Assembly: GCA_009845905.1 (NCBI GenBank)
Contig: VXYS01000009.1
Span: 496,001 to 560,000, forward strand
Direction: 5' to 3'
Length of the DNA stretch: 64,000 nucleotides
Source: Gammaproteobacteria bacterium
Lineage (GTDB): Bacteria; Pseudomonadota; Gammaproteobacteria; Steroidobacterales; Foliamicaceae
Translations under genes and position numbers: made by a program
The notes under the pieces: generated by a model
What the model was told of the DNA's origin: nothing
Databases searched by the model: none
Seen by the model: only the letters and a program-made list of their open reading frames with translations
In this document: piece by piece, positions 46,605 through 55,670 of the stretch
Layout of the letters: the number at the start of each line of letters is the position of its first letter
Numbering within the stretch: position 1 is the stretch's first letter

Positions 46605-47744
46605 TTGAACGGGTTGACCGCGAGGCTTCGGGCGTTGTTGTCGGGTGCGGCGCTGCTTGCGGTGCACGCCTGGGCCCAGCCGAGCCTGGATGACTTCCGC
46701 TCCCCGGAAGCTCCCTGCCATGACCGCAGCCGCGGTCCGCAGACCGCGGTGGTCGATACCCACGTGCACTTCCGGCCGTTCGGCGGGCCTGCCGTTTCTT
46801 TTGAAGACATGATCGATTTTCTGGATCGATCGGGGGTTCGGTTCGCCAACGTATACGGCATCGGGCAGATGCTGCCGGTGGGCTCGCCGTGCACCTACTA
46901 CCTCGATTGCCCGGGCGTTCCGGTGCTGCCCACGCTAAAGAACGACTTCGTGAACGCGGCGAACTTCGTATCAAACCGGCCGGAGAACGTGCACCTGACC
47001 CTGTCCATGACCTTTCCCGATCTTGCGCGTCCCGAAACGGTGCTCGCCCGGATGGAACTGCTCGACCGGGAGTTTCCCGGCGTGTTCCGCTGGATGGGGG
47101 AGGTCAACCTGGTGAAGCAGGCTTTGTTTGCGAATGCGCACCGGGCGGTCCCGCTTGAATCTATCGCAGCCTGGGAGCCCTTCATGAAGAGGCTGCGGGA
47201 ACGCAACATTCCGTTTGCGGTCCATTCGGACCTGGGCCACGATGGCCAGCCCTTGCAATATCTTCCCTGGATCGAGGAAGTGCTCAGACTGTATCCGGAC
47301 AATCCGATCGTGTGGATGCACCTGGGCCTGTCGCGCGAACTGACCCGGATCGACCCGGCACTGCATCTTGGAGTGTTGCACCGGTTGCTCGATCGCTATC
47401 CTGCGCTGATGGTGGACATTTCCTGGCGGGTCATCCACGACAATGTCTTTTCGCAACGCGAATTACGGGCCGCTTACCTGCCGTTCATCGAGGAGTATTC
47501 CACCCGCATCCTCCCGGGTTCGGATTTTCTGGCTTCGGCGGACAAGAGTTTCGATATCTATTCGGAGGAACTGCGTCTTACCGGCGATATCCTGGCCGAC
47601 CTGAGCGACGAGGCGTTCCGCAATATCGCGCTGGGTGAAAACTATTTTCGCCTGCTCGGGCTCGACTACAGCGCGCCCGCAATCTGCCCGGCCGGTCCGT
47701 CCGCGGATAGAGACCCGCATGCAAGTCTTGATCGCCGTGACTAG
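46605..47744 (+). CDS. Secreted metal-dependent amidohydrolase
   Basis: A 379-residue TIM-barrel amidohydrolase of the amidohydrolase-2 style. The N-terminal hydrophobic stretch ending HAWAQ is a likely signal peptide. The metal-binding motif VVDTHVHFRPFGG carries H53 and H55, MHLGLSRE near residue 240 adds His, and LPGSDFLA near 305 supplies the late Asp. Such enzymes act on lactones, amides or decarboxylate aromatic acids; the reaction here is unknown. It starts at TTG (46605) behind GGCAAGGGA. Its 3' end overlaps the YeiH-type gene by 26 bases, so the two are likely cotranscribed. Confidence 0.8.
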   Translation: MNGLTARLRALLSGAALLAVHAWAQPSLDDFRSPEAPCHDRSRGPQTAVVDTHVHFRPFGGPAVSFEDMIDFLDRSGVRFANVYGIGQMLPVGSPCTYYLDCPGVPVLPTLKNDFVNAANFVSNRPENVHLTLSMTFPDLARPETVLARMELLDREFPGVFRWMGEVNLVKQALFANAHRAVPLESIAAWEPFMKRLRERNIPFAVHSDLGHDGQPLQYLPWIEEVLRLYPDNPIVWMHLGLSRELTRIDPALHLGVLHRLLDRYPALMVDISWRVIHDNVFSQRELRAAYLPFIEEYSTRILPGSDFLASADKSFDIYSEELRLTGDILADLSDEAFRNIALGENYFRLLGLDYSAPAICPAGPSADRDPHASLDRRD

Positions 47745-48846
47745 CAGCTTGCGGTCGCGCGCGTGGTGGCTGGGCCTGGCGCTGGCCGTTGCGGTTGCGC
47801 TCCTGGCCGGCTACTCGGCCGAATGGATCGGCGAGTCGGTGTTCGGCCTGGACAGGAGCCCGGTAAGCGCGATCATGCTGGCCATCATTCTCGGCATGGT
47901 CCTCTCCAACTCGCTGAACCTCGCGCCGCTTGCCTCGGACGGTCTCAAGTTCTGTTCCACGACTGTTCTGCGCATCGGCATCGCCCTGCTCGGAATTCGC
48001 CTGAGTCTGCTGAGCGCCGGCAAGTTCACGCTGGTGGCGCTGCCCTTCGTGGTCCTGGCGATAGCCGCCGGCATGACGGTTGTGGGTTTTCTGGGTCGGC
48101 GACTGGGACTGTCGCGGAGGCTGGGGGGATTGATCGCCATCGGGACCAGCATATGCGGCGCCAGCGCCATCGTGGCGACCGCACCGTTGATACGGGCCAG
48201 GGAATCCGAAGTCAGCTACGCGATCGCCTGCATAACGGTTTTCGGAATTGCCGCGATGTTCGTCTACCCGATATTGGCGCACGGTTTCTTTGAAAATCGA
48301 CCTGAGCTCGCCGGCTTGTTTCTCGGCACGTCGATACATGAGACGGCGCAGGTGGCGGGCGCCGGAATGATGTACCAGGCCCAGTACGACGCGCCGGTGG
48401 CGCTCGATATCGCGACAGTGACCAAGCTTGTCCGCAACCTGTGCATGATTGCGATGATCCCCCTGGCGGGCATGCTTTTCGGCGCCGAACGCGGGGCGGG
48501 CGGCCCACGGACTGCGGGAGACTACCTGAGAATGGTGCCCTGGTTCGTGGTGGGATTCGCGGTCTTTTCGGCGCTGCGGACCGCGGGTGACGCGGGGGAC
48601 CAGGCGTTTGGCTTTCTCGACCCGAACAGCTGGTCGCAAGTCGTGTCCCTGCTACGCAGCGCAGCCGAAATCTGCCTGCTTGTGGCAATGGCCGCAGTCG
48701 GCCTGAACTCCAGCTTCGCCGGAATTCGCAGTATCGGATTGCGGCCCTTCCTTCTCGGTCTGTTCGCAGCCGCGGCGGTGGGCGGGGTCAGCTTCCTGAT
48801 GATCTCGCTGTTCGCGCCGGCGCTGCTGAACATGACCGGCAACTGA
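47719..48846 (+). CDS. YeiH/UPF0324-family putative membrane exporter
   Basis: A 375-residue integral membrane protein with about ten helices, of the YeiH/UPF0324 (Cons_hypoth698) family. Signature parts are IILGMVLSNSLNLAPLASDG, IGTSICGASAIVATAPLI and GTSIHETAQVAGAG. Members have been annotated as putative sulfate or sulfonate-related exporters on limited evidence. The ATG at 47719 is inside the end of the preceding amidohydrolase gene (26-base overlap), which implies cotranscription and perhaps a shared substrate. No regulator of the LysR type, often seen beside yeiH, is present. Confidence 0.85.
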   Translation: MQVLIAVTSSLRSRAWWLGLALAVAVALLAGYSAEWIGESVFGLDRSPVSAIMLAIILGMVLSNSLNLAPLASDGLKFCSTTVLRIGIALLGIRLSLLSAGKFTLVALPFVVLAIAAGMTVVGFLGRRLGLSRRLGGLIAIGTSICGASAIVATAPLIRARESEVSYAIACITVFGIAAMFVYPILAHGFFENRPELAGLFLGTSIHETAQVAGAGMMYQAQYDAPVALDIATVTKLVRNLCMIAMIPLAGMLFGAERGAGGPRTAGDYLRMVPWFVVGFAVFSALRTAGDAGDQAFGFLDPNSWSQVVSLLRSAAEICLLVAMAAVGLNSSFAGIRSIGLRPFLLGLFAAAAVGGVSFLMISLFAPALLNMTGN

Positions 48847-48934
48847 TCCGGCGGGACAGGCAATCCGCTGTTGGGACCGGGCGGCGGTCCGCTGGTGCCG
48901 GCAGTTGGATCGCGCCCCGGCCGGCGACGGGGAA

Positions 48935-49150
48935 TCAGGCGTTCAGATCCGGAATCTGTTCACTCTCCAGGCGCGTGATCATGTCCTTCAGGCGCAGCTT
49001 GCGCTTCTTCATACGTTTCAGCATGAATTGATCGGCGCTCGCGTGTTTTGACATTTCCGCGATGGCTAGATCCAGATCCCTGTGCTCGTCCCTGAGTTGC
49101 TTGATTCTTTCCCGATTGGCAAAAACCTGTGTTTCGACGTTTGAATTCAT
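48935..49150 (-). CDS. Small coiled-coil DUF465 (YdcH-like) protein
   Basis: A 71-residue, highly charged helical protein. LRDEHRDLDLAIAEM and LKRMKKRKLRLKDMITRLE are the family's defining segments: a HxxLD pattern, then KKxKLxLKDxI. The function of this small cytoplasmic family is unknown. ATG at 49150 is chosen because the family starts just before the RIKQLRDEH segment; a longer frame upstream is not typical. It stands alone between the YeiH-type gene (convergent) and a divergent amino-acid transporter gene. Confidence 0.85.
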   Translation of the reverse strand: MNSNVETQVFANRERIKQLRDEHRDLDLAIAEMSKHASADQFMLKRMKKRKLRLKDMITRLESEQIPDLNA

Positions 49151-49275
49151 CTGGCCTTGAATGCAATGGCGCAGGCACCCCGAAATCCGCTCCCGGTTTC
49201 CTGCCCCGCCTACCCTGCATTGTAGCGCGCCGCCGCCCACTTGCAACGCCGCCCACCTCCTGACCGTGCTTCCTC

Positions 49276-49375
49276 GCCCTTCTTTCGTCCCCCTCCTCGT
49301 TGGAGACGCCATCCTGGCTCGATTCTCGCTATCCCTGCTCCAACGCTCCCACGAGGACGGGGGCGAAAAAAGGGC
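49276..49375. repeat. 100-base near-perfect palindromic element
   Basis: The arms 49276-49300 and 49351-49375 pair at 22 of 25 positions. Inside, GTTGGAG (49299-49305) pairs with CTCCAAC (49338-49344). Together they form a long cruciform or hairpin with a central loop of about 30 bases. It lies between divergent genes, so it is not a terminator for either. Possibilities are a MITE, a REP-type repeat or a structured leader RNA for the aapJ gene. The remaining bases of 49151-49433 show nothing else recognisable. Confidence 0.7.
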
Positions 49376-49433
49376 TTTAGCCGGCGCTGCCAGTGGAACC
49401 GGGAGGGTTGCGGGGGGTTAAACTCGCTCGGCT

Positions 49434-50456
49434 ATGGTGGAGGCTGTATTGCGATTGGGACGGGGAATGGCGCTGTGCGCGCTGGCGGTCTTGCCAGCGG
49501 GCGGAGCCTTCGCGGATACGCTGTCCGACGTGCTGGAGCGGGGCATGCTGCGTTGCGCCGTCATCGAAGCCAGTCCCGGCTTCAGCTCCATCGACGCCAA
49601 CGGCCGAAGGTACGGCTTCGACATCGACAACTGCAGAACGGTGGCGGCCGCGGTCCTGGGCGACGCCGATGCGATCGAGTATGTGCCCATCAACCCCAAT
49701 ACCGCGTTTACCACTTTGCAATCCGGTGGCGTGGACGTTTTCCCCGGAGGCGCCACCTGGACTTTCCTGCGCGACACTTCAATGGGGCTGGATTACACCG
49801 GCACCTACCTGTACGCGGGGCAGGGTTTCGTGGTGCGCCGCGCATCCGGTGTATCGAGCGTTACGGACCTGGAAGGCGCCACGATCTGCGTGGCCCAGGG
49901 TACGACCAACGAACAGAACCTGGCGGACTTTTTCCGCGCCCGCCGCATGAAGTATTCGATCGTCACGTTCGCCGACGTGGAGCGCGGCCTCAACGCCTAC
50001 CTGGCGGACCGTTGCGACGCCTTTACGACCGAGGTGTTCTCGCTGGCCGGGCGGATCGTGGCGCTGAGGAATCCCGGCGAGCATCGGATTCTGGGCGACG
50101 TGATTTCCAAGGAGCCGTTCTCCGGCCTGGTGCGGCAGGGAGATCCGCGCTGGCGCGACATCGTGTTCTGGGCCTTCAACTCGCGCGTGGCTGCGGAAGA
50201 GTTCGGCCTGACCATGAGCACCGTGGAGGAAATGCGGGCGACAACCGAAGATGCCGAGATTCGCCGGTTTCTCGGGGTGGAGGGCGGCTTCGGCCGGCAG
50301 CTGGGCTTGCGCGAGGACTGGGCCTACCAGATCGTCGCCCAGGTTGGCAATTACGGCGAAGTCTTCGCCCGGCATTTCGAGCCCCTGGGGCTTGAGCGCG
50401 GGCTCAACGCGCTGTGGCGCGACGGCGGACTCATGATCGCCATGCCGTATCGGTAG
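49434..50456 (+). CDS. aapJ: General L-amino acid ABC transporter substrate-binding protein
   Basis: A 340-residue periplasmic binding protein of the AapJ/BztA type. The signal peptide ends near PAGGAFADT, and the mature part has LRCAVIEASPGFSSID, YGFDIDNCRTVAAAVLGD and AQGTTNEQNLADFF, matching the polar amino-acid binding-protein family. The length and the two-permease context fit the AapJQMP/BztABCD class with broad amino-acid specificity. ATG at 49434 is preceded by the palindromic element; the ribosome-binding site is weak. The first permease starts 28 bases after its stop. Confidence 0.9.
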   Translation: MVEAVLRLGRGMALCALAVLPAGGAFADTLSDVLERGMLRCAVIEASPGFSSIDANGRRYGFDIDNCRTVAAAVLGDADAIEYVPINPNTAFTTLQSGGVDVFPGGATWTFLRDTSMGLDYTGTYLYAGQGFVVRRASGVSSVTDLEGATICVAQGTTNEQNLADFFRARRMKYSIVTFADVERGLNAYLADRCDAFTTEVFSLAGRIVALRNPGEHRILGDVISKEPFSGLVRQGDPRWRDIVFWAFNSRVAAEEFGLTMSTVEEMRATTEDAEIRRFLGVEGGFGRQLGLREDWAYQIVAQVGNYGEVFARHFEPLGLERGLNALWRDGGLMIAMPYR

Positions 50457-50484
50457 GCGCCGGTCCGGCTTTCCGGGCGAACTG

Positions 50485-51450
50485 GTGCGCAAGAATTCCG
50501 CCTTCTGGCTGCAGTGCCTGCTGGGCCTGGCGCTCGTGGCGCTTGTCGTCCTGGTGTTCCGCACTACCCAGTCCAACCTGGAACTGCTGGGAGTCCAGTC
50601 CGGCTTCGATTTCCTGTGGAAGAAAGCCGGTTTCTCGATTTCGCAGCACCTGATTCCGTACACCGAGGACTCGCCGATCTGGGTCGCGCTGGCCGTGGCA
50701 ATCCTCAATACCCTGTTACTCGCGGTGTTCTGCATCTTCCTCGCCAGCCTGCTGGGTCTGTTCGTGGGCATCGGCAGGCTGTCTTCGAACTGGCTGGTTT
50801 CCAGGCTGTCGCTGGCCTATCTGGAAGTGTTCCGCAACATTCCGGTGCTGCTGCAGATCTTCTTCTGGTATTACGTCGCACTGCGCGCCCTGCCGTCACT
50901 GGAGTCCAGCATCTTCATCTCCGACTACCTGGTGCTGAACAACCGCGGCCTCTATTTCCCGTTCATCGAGTTCGCCAACGGTTTTTCCATCAATCCGCCT
51001 GTAATGGGACGTTTCGCGTACGAAGGCGGTTTCTACCTGATGCCGGAGTTCCTTGCGCTGTGGATCGGCCTTTCCCTGTACAACGGGAGCTATATCTCGG
51101 AGATCGTCCGGTCGGGCTTTCAGTCCGTGGCGCGTGGTCAATGGGAAGCGGGGACCGCGCTGGGGCTGAAGCCGGCTACCGTCCTGCGCCGGGTGGCCTT
51201 CCCGCAGGCATTGCGGGCCGTCTTGCCGCCGCTTACGACGGTGTACATGAACATGTTCAAGGCGACCTCTCTGGCGGCCGCGATCGCCTATCCGGAAATC
51301 GTCTCCGTGTTCGTGGGCACGGTCAACAACCTGGCCGGCCGGCCGGTGGAAGTGATGGCCGTTTCTCTGGTCTTCTATGCCGGCGTCAGCTTCCTGGTGG
51401 CCTGGCTCATGGGCCGCTGGAACAAGCGGGTAACGTTGCGTGGCCAGTGA
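50485..51450 (+). CDS. aapQ: Amino acid ABC transporter permease, AapQ type
   Basis: A 321-residue inner-membrane permease. After a transmembrane start, a periplasmic-like loop (FLWKKAGFSISQHLIPYTED) is followed by the His/Glu/Gln-type permease domain with EVFRNIPVLLQIFFWYYVAL and the EAA loop EAGTALGLKPATVLRRVAFP. The longer central loop is characteristic of the AapQ/BztB class. GTG at 50485 is the start. It overlaps the next permease by 11 bases. Confidence 0.92.
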   Translation: MRKNSAFWLQCLLGLALVALVVLVFRTTQSNLELLGVQSGFDFLWKKAGFSISQHLIPYTEDSPIWVALAVAILNTLLLAVFCIFLASLLGLFVGIGRLSSNWLVSRLSLAYLEVFRNIPVLLQIFFWYYVALRALPSLESSIFISDYLVLNNRGLYFPFIEFANGFSINPPVMGRFAYEGGFYLMPEFLALWIGLSLYNGSYISEIVRSGFQSVARGQWEAGTALGLKPATVLRRVAFPQALRAVLPPLTTVYMNMFKATSLAAAIAYPEIVSVFVGTVNNLAGRPVEVMAVSLVFYAGVSFLVAWLMGRWNKRVTLRGQ

Positions 51451-52543
51451 ATTGAAGACATCCACTGCCCGCCAAAGCGCCGGCTTGCCCGGCTGGCTCA
51501 GGCGCAACCTGTTCTCGTCGTGGTGGAACGCGGCGGTCAGCCTGGTCCTGCTGGGTTTGCTGGCGATGCTGGCGGTCAGGCTTTTCCAGTGGCTGATCAT
51601 CGACGCGCAATGGGCCGGGAGCGCCCCGTCCGCCTGCGCCGACACCACCAGCCTTTGCTGGCCTTTCGTGCGGGCGCGCTGGCCGCAGTTTCTCTACGGC
51701 CTTTATCCGTCCGACGAGGTATGGAGAGTCAATCTGGGCCTGGCGGCAGGCGCGCTGCTGGGAGCGGCGCTGGCCGTTCGCCGTATGCCGGCCCGGCGCT
51801 GGATTGCAGCATTCCTGCTGCTTGCCTATCCGCCGTTGGCGTGGTGGCTTTTTCGCGGCGGAACGTGGGGACTGACTCCGGTCGAGACGTCTCTCTGGGG
51901 CGGTTTCTTTCTCACCCTGGTCGTGACGGGATCGGTGTTCTGGGTCTCGCTGCTTGCCGGTGTTTTGCTGGCCCTGGGGAGACAGAGCCGCATGGCGCTG
52001 GTGCGTCAGGCCTGCACGGTGTGGATCGAGTTCTGGCGCGCGGTACCGGTGCTGGTGCTGCTGTTCGTCGTGATCATCATGCTGCCGTTGTTCCTGCCGG
52101 CGAACATCGAGATCGACCAGCTCGGCCGGGCCATGATCGCATTCGCAATCCTCATGTCCACCTACCTGGCCGAGGCCGTGCGCGGCGGATTGCAGAGCCT
52201 GTCCGCGGGCCAGTACGAAGCGGCACGGGCACTGGGCCTGAATTGGCGCCAGTCGCGCCTGCACGTGGTGCTGCCTCAGGCCCTGGCGGTGTCCTTGCCT
52301 CAGATCACCAGCAATTTCATCGGGCTGTTCAAGGAGACCACCGTGCTGCTGGTGATCGGCCTGTTCGATCTGCTGGGAGAGGTGCAGCGCGCGGCCAGCG
52401 ATCCCCAATGGCTGGGAACGGGCACGACCGCGGCCGGTTATATCTTCGTGGCCGTTTTCTTCTGGACGGCCTGCTTCTGCCTGTCGCGCGCCAGTTCGCG
52501 CCTGGAGCGGCGCATGACGCGCTACCGGGCCGCCGCTACCTAG
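51440..52543 (+). CDS. aapM: Amino acid ABC transporter permease, AapM type
   Basis: A 367-residue inner-membrane permease, the partner of AapQ. It has extra N-terminal helices and the conserved permease block EFWRAVPVLVLLFVVIIMLP and EAARALGLNWRQSRLHVVLP (EAA loop), then LFKETTVLLVIGLFDLLGEV. It starts with GTG at 51440 inside the end of aapQ. Unlike the usual arrangement the ATPase gene does not follow; the same strand has only a non-coding gap, and the ATPase is on the other strand at 53179. Confidence 0.92.
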   Translation: MASELKTSTARQSAGLPGWLRRNLFSSWWNAAVSLVLLGLLAMLAVRLFQWLIIDAQWAGSAPSACADTTSLCWPFVRARWPQFLYGLYPSDEVWRVNLGLAAGALLGAALAVRRMPARRWIAAFLLLAYPPLAWWLFRGGTWGLTPVETSLWGGFFLTLVVTGSVFWVSLLAGVLLALGRQSRMALVRQACTVWIEFWRAVPVLVLLFVVIIMLPLFLPANIEIDQLGRAMIAFAILMSTYLAEAVRGGLQSLSAGQYEAARALGLNWRQSRLHVVLPQALAVSLPQITSNFIGLFKETTVLLVIGLFDLLGEVQRAASDPQWLGTGTTAAGYIFVAVFFWTACFCLSRASSRLERRMTRYRAAAT

Positions 52544-52626
52544 ATTCGCGCCGCGGCGCTTGCCGCGACATGCATCAGCGATACGCGTGCCCGCCGCGCG
52601 GTCGACGCACGGCGGCGAGAGAAAAA

Positions 52627-52657
52627 AATCCCCTTGCGCACCCGGCGCAAGGGGATT
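52627..52657 (-). terminator. Strong Rho-independent terminator of the small membrane protein gene
   Basis: A perfect 13-base-pair stem, AATCCCCTTGCGC / GCGCAAGGGGATT, with a five-base loop. On the minus strand it runs into TTTTTTC, so it ends the transcript from the 109-residue protein gene, 19 bases after its stop. The stem also faces the end of aapM and may stop both. Confidence 0.93.
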
Positions 52658-52675
52658 CGTTGTTTGCGTGGGCGA

Positions 52676-53005
52676 TTAGCCCTTAACGCGGTTCCAGGTC
52701 CTCATGACCAGCACCGAGGCTACGCCGGAATACAGTGCGATCGAAGCCGCGTCCACGATTCCGTCCAGAAGGCCTCCTACCGCGGGTATGTTGCCGAGTG
52801 CGTCTGAGTATCCGGCCATCCCGACACCGATTGCAACAGCCAGATAGGCGGTCGCATCTTCCGCATCAACTCCCATGAATCCCCAGACAATGCCGAGAAC
52901 CGCAAGAACCAGCGGAAGGGTGTTACCGGGAATCGTGCCTTCGGGCAGTAAGCCCTCAAGTATGGCGGCAAGCGCCATCAGCCCTACGACTACTCTATTA
53001 CCCAT
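52676..53005 (-). CDS. Unknown small membrane protein
   Basis: A 109-residue protein with three or four hydrophobic segments: about 3-20, 29-46, 50-66 and 84-102. They are separated by short Gly/Asp-rich turns (GFMGVDAEDATAY and GYSDALGNIPAVGG). It is small and mostly neutral, with a C-terminal VLVMRTWNRVKG that is basic and probably cytoplasmic. I do not recognise the family. The gene has a strong ribosome-binding site (GGGAGG, about nine bases before ATG) and its own perfect terminator, so it looks well expressed. It lies between aapM and the inverted aapP, which is the only hint at function. It could be a helper of the transporter or an unrelated insertion. Confidence 0.7.
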   Translation of the reverse strand: MGNRVVVGLMALAAILEGLLPEGTIPGNTLPLVLAVLGIVWGFMGVDAEDATAYLAVAIGVGMAGYSDALGNIPAVGGLLDGIVDAASIALYSGVASVLVMRTWNRVKG

Positions 53006-53178
53006 TTTGATCCTCCCAAGTTTCAGGTTGAAATTACGAGTTTTCCAGTTCCTAGGAGCCGGTCAACTCATCCCCATGGCGGAGAAAGATTCAACGCTCC
53101 TCTCTTTTAGCACGGATTGACGCCGGACGCAAACGCGCGGTCCCGGTCGCGCCGGGAAGCGATGCGGGGCGGACAAGA

Positions 53179-53928
53179 CTATTGCCGCAATTGACCCAGA
53201 AAGGTCTTCAGGCGTTCGGTTTCGGGATTCTCGAAGAACTGTTCGGGACGGGAGTCCTCCAGGATCTCCCCGGCGTCCATGAACACCACGCGGTCCGCCA
53301 CCTGGCGGGCGAAGCCCATTTCATGGCTCACGCAAAGCATGGTCATGCCCTGGCGGGCTAGTTCCACCATCACTTCCAGGACTTCCTGGACCATCTCGGG
53401 ATCCAGGGCCGAAGTCGGCTCGTCAAACAGCATGATCTCGGGTTGCATGCACAGCGCCCTGGCGATCGCGACGCGCTGCTGCTGGCCTCCTGAAAGCTGG
53501 GCGGGGTACTTGCCTTCCTGGCCATCCAGGCCCATGCGCCGAAGCAGTTCGGCGGCGCGTTCCTCGGCGGTCTCGCGCTTCAGTCTGCGGACCTTGACCG
53601 GCGCGAGACACAGATTGTCCATGACCGAAAGGTGAGGGAAAAGGTTGAACTGCTGAAAGACCATCCCGACCTTCAGGCGAACCCGGCTGCGCGCGGCGTC
53701 GGAGTCCAGCGCGATGCCGGCCACTTCCATGACGCCCTCCTGGTACTCCTCAAGGCCGTTCATGCACCGGATCAGCGTGGACTTGCCTGATCCGGACGGA
53801 CCGCAAATCACGATTTTCTCGCCCGGCCGAACCTCAAGATCAATCCCGTTGAGCGCCTGGAATTCGCCATACCACTTGCTGACCGCTCGGGCCCGCACGG
53901 CCGCCGCCGCTGCCGGCTGCGTGCTCAT
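53179..53928 (-). CDS. aapP: Amino acid ABC transporter ATPase, AapP type
   Basis: A 249-residue ATPase. Walker [10 protein letters not shown] is at 43-51, the ABC signature is [15 protein letters not shown], Walker [13 protein letters not shown], and the switch His is in [14 protein letters not shown]. This is the polar amino-acid subfamily (GlnQ/AapP). The start is ATG at 53928, which overlaps the upstream SDR stop as ATGA. Together with AapJ, AapQ and AapM it completes an amino-acid importer, but the gene is on the opposite strand and in an operon with an SDR. It could also serve another system, though no second set of permeases is visible nearby. Confidence 0.92.
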   Translation of the reverse strand: MSTQPAAAAAVRARAVSKWYGEFQALNGIDLEVRPGEKIVICGPSGSGKSTLIRCMNGLEEYQEGVMEVAGIALDSDAARSRVRLKVGMVFQQFNLFPHLSVMDNLCLAPVKVRRLKRETAEERAAELLRRMGLDGQEGKYPAQLSGGQQQRVAIARALCMQPEIMLFDEPTSALDPEMVQEVLEVMVELARQGMTMLCVSHEMGFARQVADRVVFMDAGEILEDSRPEQFFENPETERLKTFLGQLRQ

Positions 53929-54761
53929 TCCGGTTCCTCTCCGCGTATCCACCAGCCGGCGCTGGCGGCTTGAAGGGCAATCCGCCTGGCCCGTTCGCCC
54001 CGGTCGATCTCCAGGCCTGCAAACACCTGCTCGGCCACCGGTCCGATCGGAATGCGCAGCCGGGCGGGCGGGTCGTCGACAACGGAAGCAATGATCCCTG
54101 CCGCGTTTCGGGGAGGCTCGCCGCTGCGCTCCTGCCCCAGCAGCGCCCGGTGCAGAGGCTCGTAGGCCGCGCCATGGCGGCTGGAAGACAGTTGATGCAG
54201 GGCGCTTTCGTCGCGGCGGAGCATGTCGGTGTCATAGGGACCGGCGTCCAGCAGGGTAACCCGAACGCCGAACCGCTGCACCTCCAGCGCAAGCGACTCG
54301 GACATTCCTTCCAGCGCAAACTTGCTGGCCGCGTACTGGCCGTCCGCGGGCAGACCCACCAGGCCGGACAGAGACGAGACCATCAGGATGTGGCCTGAAC
54401 CGCTCGTCCGCATGTCGGGAAGGGCCGCGCGCGTGAGTCTCCAGGCGCCGAGCAGATTGACCTCCAGGAGCTCGCGGAAGCGCTCCTCGTCGGCGGACTC
54501 CAGCGCGCCGAAAGCGTGCAGCCCGGCGTTGTTGATGAGCACGTCGATGCCGCCGGCCTCCCGCCGGACCCGCTCCACAGCCTCGTCCACGGACGATTGC
54601 GAAGTCACGTCCAGCAGTACTTCGCCGGCTCCGGAATCGGCGGGCAGGGCGCCGGAAGCGCGAACTCCGGCGAAGACCCTGTAGCCGCGCGCCGCGAGTT
54701 CCCTGGCGGTTGCGAGGCCCAGTCCGCGCGAGGCCCCGCTGATCAGTACGCTGCGAGACAC
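53925..54761 (-). CDS. SDR-family oxidoreductase
   Basis: A 278-residue short-chain dehydrogenase/reductase. [17 protein letters not shown] supplies the nucleotide-binding turn, LINNAG is at about 75-80, and the catalytic YAASK is in [16 protein letters not shown]. The C-terminal 70 residues extend beyond the minimal SDR fold and contain a basic stretch; this is common in the retinol-dehydrogenase-like group. Function and substrate are unknown. It overlaps aapP (ATGA) and follows the haem genes after nine bases, so it is transcribed between two unrelated modules. Confidence 0.87.
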   Translation of the reverse strand: MSRSVLISGASRGLGLATARELAARGYRVFAGVRASGALPADSGAGEVLLDVTSQSSVDEAVERVRREAGGIDVLINNAGLHAFGALESADEERFRELLEVNLLGAWRLTRAALPDMRTSGSGHILMVSSLSGLVGLPADGQYAASKFALEGMSESLALEVQRFGVRVTLLDAGPYDTDMLRRDESALHQLSSSRHGAAYEPLHRALLGQERSGEPPRNAAGIIASVVDDPPARLRIPIGPVAEQVFAGLEIDRGERARRIALQAASAGWWIRGEEPE

Positions 54762-54770
54762 GTCGCCAGC

Positions 54771-55667
54771 CTATCGCATGATCATCAACAGGTAGTGGTC
54801 GGCAAGAAGCACCGCAAACAGCGCGCACAGGTAAACCATGGAATACCCGAACGTGGGCATGGCCAGAGAATCGTCGCCGCGGCGGTACATCCGGTATGCG
54901 TACCAAAGGAACCGGCCTCCCAGTATCACGGCCCCGAGAAGGTAGAGCGGGCCGCTCATGCCCACCAGATACGGCAGCAGCCCGAACACGAACAGCAACA
55001 CCGTGTACAGAAGGATGTGCAGGCGGGTCAGTTCGACTCCGTGGGTGACGGGCAGCATGGGCATATCGACCTTGGCGTAATCCTCGCGGCGATGGATTGC
55101 CAGCGCCCAGAAATGCGGCGGCGTCCATACGAAAACGATGGCGAACAGCACGGCCGCCCCGGGATCGAACTGGCCGGTCACGGCGATCCAGCCCAGCAGC
55201 GGCGGGGCCGCGCCGGCGGCGCCCCCGATCACGATGTTCTGGGGCGTGGCCCGTTTCAGGAACATCGTGTAGATCACGGCGTAGCCCAGCAGCGAGGCAA
55301 ACGTAAGGATTGCGCACAACACGTTGGTGAAGGTCAGCAACAGCCACATGCCGGCCGCCGCCAGCAGCGCGGCGAAAGCGAGCACATGCCGGGTTTCCAG
55401 AACGCCGCGCGGTAACGGGCGGTTGCGGGTCCTGGCCATGACCGCGTCAATATGTTGATCGACCACCTGATTGATCGAGGCCGCGGCGCCCGATACCAGC
55501 GCAATCCCGAGCGAACCGAAAACCAGAACGGTCCAGGGCGGAAACGGCTCCGCGGCCAGCAGCATGCCCACGGTTGCCGTGAAGGTGAGCAGCGCCACGA
55601 CCTTGGGTTTGGTGATTTCCAGGTAGTCGCGCCACCTTTCGGGCGCTCGCAATATTTCTGTATTCAT
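54771..55667 (-). CDS. cyoE: Protohaem IX farnesyltransferase (haem O synthase)
   Basis: A 298-residue UbiA-family membrane enzyme that adds a farnesyl group to haem B to make haem O. The prenyl-diphosphate-binding motif [20 protein letters not shown] is present, as is the second motif [14 protein letters not shown]. Eight to nine helices are expected. In the CtaB context it works with CtaA to supply haem A for cytochrome c oxidase. It follows ctaA by three bases. The cytochrome oxidase subunit genes are not in the window. Confidence 0.95.
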   Translation of the reverse strand: MNTEILRAPERWRDYLEITKPKVVALLTFTATVGMLLAAEPFPPWTVLVFGSLGIALVSGAAASINQVVDQHIDAVMARTRNRPLPRGVLETRHVLAFAALLAAAGMWLLLTFTNVLCAILTFASLLGYAVIYTMFLKRATPQNIVIGGAAGAAPPLLGWIAVTGQFDPGAAVLFAIVFVWTPPHFWALAIHRREDYAKVDMPMLPVTHGVELTRLHILLYTVLLFVFGLLPYLVGMSGPLYLLGAVILGGRFLWYAYRMYRRGDDSLAMPTFGYSMVYLCALFAVLLADHYLLMIMR

Positions 55668-55670
55668 GCG

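Noticed and set aside
49276-49375. Reading the large palindrome as a terminator
   Set aside because: It lies between divergent genes, where no transcript needs to stop, and no T-run follows either arm in a useful direction.
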